Source: an uncultured Clostridia bacterium (GTDB taxonomy: Bacteria; Bacillota; Clostridia; Oscillospirales; Acutalibacteraceae). From it: a stretch of DNA of 8,834 nucleotides. Under the pieces are notes generated by a model. The model was not told where the DNA came from. It did not search any database and saw only the letters and a list, made by a program, of their open reading frames with translations. The first letter of the stretch is position 1; each line of letters opens with the position of its first letter. The translations under genes and the position numbers were made by a program. Positions 5,272 to 8,834 of this stretch are shown one piece after another. The DNA is taken from contig CANQSG010000080.1 in NCBI GenBank assembly GCA_947626485.1, forward strand, positions 1-8,834, read 5' to 3'.

Positions 5272-6714
5272 ATGCGAAACGATTTGACGATGTTGATGGA
5301 TCTTTACGAGCTGACGATGGCGAACGGCATTTTCCACAGCGAAATGCGCGACACCGTGGTCTATTTCGATATGTTCTTCCGCCGCGTGCCCGACGAGGGC
5401 GGCTTTGCGATCATGGCGGGGCTCGAACAGCTCATCGACTATTTCAACCAGCTGCACTTTTCCGAGGACGACATCGCCTATCTGCGCGGTCTGCACCTCT
5501 TTTCGGAGGAGTTCCTCGATTATCTCGCACACTTCCGCTTTGCCTGCGACGTCTGGGCGGTGCCGGAGGGGACGCCGATCTTCCCGCAGGAGCCCATCGT
5601 CACGGTGCGCGGCCCCGCGATGCAGGCGTTTTTGGTCGAGACGATGGTGCTGCTCACGATCAACCACCAGTCCCTGATCGCCACCAAGGCCAACCGCATC
5701 GTCCGCGCCGCCGACGGCCGCGCCGTCATGGAATTCGGCGCCCGCCGCGCCCACGGGTACGACGCCGCGATCTACGGCGCCCGCGCTGCGGTGATCGGCG
5801 GCTGCAAGGCGACCTCCTGCGTCAAGTCGGCGCTGGATTTCGACGTGCCGCCTTCGGGCACGATGGCGCACAGCTGGGTGCAGCTTTTCCCCGACGAATA
5901 CACCGCCTTCCGCACCTACGCCGAGCAGTACCCGACGAGCTGCACGCTGCTTGTCGACACCTACAACGTCCTGCATTCCGGCATTCCCAACGCCATTCGG
6001 GTCTTCGACGAAGTTCTCGCCCCGCGCGGCTGCCGTCCCGTCGGTATCCGCATCGACAGCGGCGACATCACCTATCTGACGAAGAAAGTCCGCGCCATGC
6101 TCGACGAGGCGGGCTATCCCGACTGCAAAATCGTCATTTCCAACTCGCTCGACGAATACCTGATCCGCGACATCCTCGCGCAGGGCTCCCGCATCGACAG
6201 CTTCGGCGTCGGCGAACGGCTGATTACCGCCTCGTCGGAAGCCGTGTTCGGCGGCGTTTACAAGCTGGCTGCCGTCGAGCAGAACGGCGAGATCATCCCG
6301 AAGATCAAGGTCAGCGAAAACACCGCGAAGATCACGCTGCCGGGCGTCAAAATCCCGTGGCGCCTGTTCGACCGCGAGACCGGCAAGGCGCTCGCCGACG
6401 TCATCACCCTGAACCACGAGAAGATCGACGACAGCCAGCCTTATGAAATTTTCCACCCCGAATACACCTGGAAGCGCAAGCTGGTGCGCAATTTTGTCGC
6501 CAAAAAGTTGCAGGTCAAGCTCTTTGCGGCGGGCAAGCAGGTCTATAACAGCCCGGCTGTGCCCGACATCGCCGCCTACTGCGCCGCGCAGGTCGACCTG
6601 CTCTGGGACGAGGTCAAGCGCTTCGAAAAGCCCCACACCTATTACGTCGACCTTTCCCAGGCGCTCTGGGATCAGCGGTATGAGCTGCTGAAAAAATACG
6701 CTTACGAAGGATGA
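5272..6714 (+). CDS. pncB: Nicotinate phosphoribosyltransferase
   Basis: Cytoplasmic enzyme of NAD salvage (Preiss-Handler pathway) that joins nicotinate and PRPP, with ATP hydrolysis, to give nicotinate mononucleotide. It has 480 residues, normal for the Gram-positive form. Family blocks are LTDLYE-like LMDLYELTMANGIF (8-21), YFDMFFRRVP (31-40), FGARRAHG (155-162), GTMAHSW (196-202) with His200 as the likely phosphorylated catalytic residue, GIRIDSGDI (258-266), ISNSLDE (289-295) and FGVGERLITA (311-320). The ATG at 5272 is chosen because AAAGGAG (5256-5262) lies 9 nt upstream and the protein begins exactly as the family does; earlier in-frame starts fall inside tyrA. It sits 17 nt after tyrA and its stop overlaps the lipoprotein gene's upstream ATG, so the three genes are probably one transcript. 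No NAD-responsive regulator or site is visible. Confidence 0.97.
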   Translation: MRNDLTMLMDLYELTMANGIFHSEMRDTVVYFDMFFRRVPDEGGFAIMAGLEQLIDYFNQLHFSEDDIAYLRGLHLFSEEFLDYLAHFRFACDVWAVPEGTPIFPQEPIVTVRGPAMQAFLVETMVLLTINHQSLIATKANRIVRAADGRAVMEFGARRAHGYDAAIYGARAAVIGGCKATSCVKSALDFDVPPSGTMAHSWVQLFPDEYTAFRTYAEQYPTSCTLLVDTYNVLHSGIPNAIRVFDEVLAPRGCRPVGIRIDSGDITYLTKKVRAMLDEAGYPDCKIVISNSLDEYLIRDILAQGSRIDSFGVGERLITASSEAVFGGVYKLAAVEQNGEIIPKIKVSENTAKITLPGVKIPWRLFDRETGKALADVITLNHEKIDDSQPYEIFHPEYTWKRKLVRNFVAKKLQVKLFAAGKQVYNSPAVPDIAAYCAAQVDLLWDEVKRFEKPHTYYVDLSQALWDQRYELLKKYAYEG

Positions 6715-6719
6715 AAAAC

Positions 6720-7319
6720 ATGAAAAAACGGATCGCTTTCTTTTTGACATTCTGTCTGCTTTTCGCCCTCGCGGGCTGCGGCGGCAACGGCGCGGACGAT
6801 ACCTCGAACGTCAGCTCCTACGACGTCGACGTGCTTTATTATCTCGGCGTCGGCCAGATTCCCGAGGTCGGCGTCAAGCTCGGCGACTCGGAGGAGCAGG
6901 TGTGCGCCGCTTACAGCGACACGTCGTCCGATGAAGAGACGCAGGACGGCGGCGAGATGCCGGGCGGCGACTCCGTCGAGAAGACGGAAGGGGAGCAGAC
7001 CGTGCAGCTTTCGACCGGTGGCGAGCTGTTCTATTACGAAAAAGCCCGCGCCGAACAGGGCGTTTCGGTGATCGTCAGCTTCGGCACGGCCTACGGGTTT
7101 CAGGAAAATATCGCGCTGAAGGACGACGTGCGCGCCGCCGTCAACGCCGAGGCGCAGGAGCTGACCGCCACGCCCGAGCAGATGTTTTTCTTCCCGGTCG
7201 TCGACGGCAGCTGCGACATCCTGCGTTACACCTCCGGCAGCTATCGGCTCGACTTCTTCTTCCGCGACGATTTCCTCGTCGCGACGACCCTGACCGATAC
7301 CGAAAACTGGACTGACTGA
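6720..7319 (+). CDS. Small lipoprotein of unknown function
   Basis: I do not recognise this family. The 199-residue product has a classic lipoprotein signal: KKR (2-4), a hydrophobic stretch (5-19) and the lipobox LAGC, with Cys20 as the expected lipidated residue, so it should be anchored on the outer face of the membrane. After a short Gly/Asp/Ser linker there is VGVKLGDSEEQVCAAY (49-65 region), a pattern seen at the start of several small secreted domains. A strongly acidic, low-complexity insertion follows at about 67-92 (DTSSDEET, GGDSVEKTEGEQ). The C-terminal half alternates hydrophobic and polar residues in a beta-rich manner (for example SCDILRYTSGSYRLDFFF, 164-181). The ATG at 6720 is preferred because AAGGA (6707-6711) is 8 nt upstream; the ATG at 6711 overlaps the pncB stop and has no spaced site. 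It is the last gene of the tyrA-pncB unit. Confidence 0.85.
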   Translation: MKKRIAFFLTFCLLFALAGCGGNGADDTSNVSSYDVDVLYYLGVGQIPEVGVKLGDSEEQVCAAYSDTSSDEETQDGGEMPGGDSVEKTEGEQTVQLSTGGELFYYEKARAEQGVSVIVSFGTAYGFQENIALKDDVRAAVNAEAQELTATPEQMFFFPVVDGSCDILRYTSGSYRLDFFFRDDFLVATTLTDTENWTD

Positions 7320-7328
7320 CCCCCTCGC

Positions 7329-7383
7329 AAAAAAGCCCCGCACACGCCGCCGAAACCGGAGCGCTGTGCGGGGCTGTTGTTTT
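7329..7383. terminator. Bidirectional rho-independent terminator between convergent genes
   Basis: The 11-bp stem AGCCCCGCACA (7334-7344) pairs perfectly with TGTGCGGGGCT (7365-7375) around a 20-nt loop. On the plus strand TTGTTTT (7377-7383) follows and ends the lipoprotein transcript. On the minus strand the six A residues at 7329-7334 give a T-run that ends the convergent membrane-protein gene. It begins 10 nt after the lipoprotein stop and ends 12 nt before the stop of the minus-strand gene. Confidence 0.93.
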
Positions 7384-7394
7384 GTGCCGCTGCG

Positions 7395-8834
7395 TCAATT
7401 CGCCGGCGGCGCGGCGCCGAGGGTGAGGGACGCGACGGTGCCGTCCTGCCGGACGGTGAGGGTCACGACGTCGCCCGGGGCGAGGAGGGGCAGCTGCTGA
7501 CTGACCGAAAGGTCGGCGCGATAGATCGTGTCGCTGCCGGTCAGGCGCAGATAATAGGTCGAGCTGCCGCTCAGCACGGCGGTGCCGATGCGGTCGATAC
7601 TGCCCGTGACGGTCTTGTCGGGCGTCGGGTCGGGCTTCTCGGTGTCGATCATGCCCTTGTCCTTGAGCAGCCGGATATATTCGGCCTGCGCGTCCGAAAG
7701 GGTGTCGCCGACGCCGACGATCTGATAATTCGCGACCGAGACGAAGGAATAGGCCTTCACGAGCCCGGCGTTGTCCTTCAGACTGATGAAATACGAGGGC
7801 GTGTCGGCGACGTTGATTAAGATCGGGAAGGTCGCGTTGTAGCCCTTCTCCTGCACCATGCCCTCGGCGGAGCGCATGGCGGAAAACTCCTCGGCGCCGT
7901 TGATCGAATAGGTGCGCGCCTCCTTCGTGCGCATGTTGACGAGCAGGAAGCCGATATTCGAGGCGTCGTCGACGACGGAGGTAATGCCGGTGTAGACCCA
8001 GACGTCGTCGTTGAGGGCGAGGTAGTTATACCCCTCGGTCGTCGTGACGACGTTGCGCTGGGTGAAGATCGAGTTCCAGAAGCCGTTCTGATAGGCGCCC
8101 CAGTAATCCGCCTGTTCGAGCACGATGCTCGAGCTGTAAACGCAGTCGATCCACTGCGGCACCTCGGCGATGGAATAATCGGTCATCGCGCCGGTGACGG
8201 CGTCGACGACGATCACGCCGGCGATGTCCCGCCCGCCGAGGAAGCCGATCGTGTAATCGTAATAGGACACGACCCAGAAGGGATGCCCGTTCTCGTCGAT
8301 CTCAAACGACTCGTCGTCGAGCATTTTGAAGGGATAGGCGAAGCGGACGTGGCGCAGCAGATCGCGGTTGAAAAACTCGCTCGGCGTGTACTTCATGCCC
8401 TCGGCCAGCTCGACGAGGTCGGTATTCTGGCTCGCCATGTCGATCCGGATATAATACGGAATGCCCTCTTTGCGGTTGACGAACCATTTCAAAATATCGG
8501 CGTAGGCGAGGGGAGAGACGCGCATCGGCTTCTGCTGATAATTGATCTGGGTGTAATAATCCGAGACGTTGAACTGCGAAACGAGCTCGACGACCTCGCC
8601 CAATTTCCGGCTGCCGAGCCGCATAGCGGAATCGCGGTCGACGACCGGGATACTGGACAGCGGGATCTCGGCGATGTCGGTCTGGAATTCGCTCTCCTTG
8701 ACCTGCAACATCTGCTGATAGCGGTGGGCATGGAAGAGCTTTGCCGACGACGCGTAGATCGCCCCGACGGCGAGAACGGCGACCGCAAGCACGCTGAGGG
8801 TGACCCATTTGACCCATTTCGGCTTCGGCTTGTG
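7395..8834 (-). CDS. Membrane-anchored extracytoplasmic protein of unknown function, 5' end outside window
   Basis: I do not recognise a named family. The frame is open from the window edge (8834) to a TGA at 7397-7395, giving 479 visible residues. Counting from the edge, the product begins HKPKPKWVKW and then a hydrophobic segment (about 11-28), typical of a positive-inside signal anchor, with the remainder outside. A GTG at 8792-8790 lies inside this helix, so it is not the start; the true start is upstream of the window. A region around PFWVVSYYDY (185-194) and GVIVVDAVTG (206-215) resembles the W-x-V ... V-D-x-x-T-G layout of PepSY-type domains. Further beta-rich sequence is rich in Tyr and Asn. 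A Pro/Asp linker (PDPTPDK, 402-408) leads to a final domain of about 70 residues (GSIDRIG ... GDVVTLTV) with an OB-fold-like pattern. Both domain assignments are inference by eye. It is transcribed toward the tyrA-pncB unit. Confidence 0.85.
   Translation of the reverse strand, partial: HKPKPKWVKWVTLSVLAVAVLAVGAIYASSAKLFHAHRYQQMLQVKESEFQTDIAEIPLSSIPVVDRDSAMRLGSRKLGEVVELVSQFNVSDYYTQINYQQKPMRVSPLAYADILKWFVNRKEGIPYYIRIDMASQNTDLVELAEGMKYTPSEFFNRDLLRHVRFAYPFKMLDDESFEIDENGHPFWVVSYYDYTIGFLGGRDIAGVIVVDAVTGAMTDYSIAEVPQWIDCVYSSSIVLEQADYWGAYQNGFWNSIFTQRNVVTTTEGYNYLALNDDVWVYTGITSVVDDASNIGFLLVNMRTKEARTYSINGAEEFSAMRSAEGMVQEKGYNATFPILINVADTPSYFISLKDNAGLVKAYSFVSVANYQIVGVGDTLSDAQAEYIRLLKDKGMIDTEKPDPTPDKTVTGSIDRIGTAVLSGSSTYYLRLTGSDTIYRADLSVSQQLPLLAPGDVVTLTVRQDGTVASLTLGAAPPAN

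Noticed and set aside
5131..6750. 539-residue open frame on the minus strand covering the whole of pncB.
   Set aside because: It mirrors the codon pattern of pncB, is rich in Ala/Asp/Val/Arg/Gly without domain motifs, and no promoter supports it. Same cause as other shadow frames in this GC-rich DNA.
7377..7820. Plus-strand frame opposite the minus-strand membrane protein.
   Set aside because: It begins inside the terminator and has shadow-type composition; the opposing frame has a signal anchor and coherent beta-rich sequence.
8790..8792. GTG as the start of the minus-strand membrane protein.
   Set aside because: The frame continues to the window edge, and the GTG falls inside the transmembrane helix, after the Lys/Trp-rich flank that should precede it.
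1..8834. CRISPR arrays, transposons, phage genes, attachment sites, tRNA or rRNA genes.
   Set aside because: No spaced direct repeats, transposase or integrase motifs, cloverleaf sequences or conserved rRNA stretches were seen on either strand.

Overview
The window reads as an ordinary chromosomal segment from a high-GC anaerobic member of the Clostridia, probably Oscillospiraceae/Ruminococcaceae-like. This is an inference from four things: strong AGGAGG-type ribosome binding sites, a perfect CIRCE heat-shock operator in front of groESL, a class I (Fe-S) two-subunit type fumarase fragment, and VanZ-like and lipoprotein genes of Gram-positive type. Codons are very rich in G/C at third positions. 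As a result long open frames appear opposite and beside the real genes, and these are not genes.

Layout. Positions 1-423 hold the 3' end of a fumarase/tartrate dehydratase alpha subunit gene. It is followed after 3 nt by a THUMP-domain RNA methyltransferase of the YpsC/RlmL type (427-1542). The 167-nt AT-rich gap that follows, the longest intergenic stretch in the window, carries an 11-bp perfect inverted repeat, a near-consensus promoter and CIRCE. Together these drive groES (1710-1994) and groEL (2037-3677), which end at a strong rho-independent terminator. A VanZ-family membrane protein with a TTG start (3753-4274) comes next. A second promoter (TTGACA-17-TAATAT) drives a compact unit of tyrA (prephenate dehydrogenase, 4385-5254), pncB (nicotinate phosphoribosyltransferase, 5272-6714) and a small unrecognised lipoprotein (6720-7319). 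A bidirectional terminator separates this unit from a convergent minus-strand gene (7395 to beyond 8834). That gene encodes a large membrane-anchored extracytoplasmic protein of unknown function whose 5' end lies outside the window.

How the genes work together. groES and groEL make the chaperonin and are predicted to be under HrcA control. The tyrA-pncB-lipoprotein unit joins tyrosine biosynthesis, NAD salvage and an envelope protein without an obvious shared pathway. The two convergent 3' genes both encode envelope proteins of unknown role and are the least understood part of the window. I see no CRISPR array, transposase, integrase, phage gene, toxin-antitoxin pair, biosynthetic cluster, rRNA or tRNA. 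Most of the window is well-known core metabolism, and I do not see convincing evidence of a new system.
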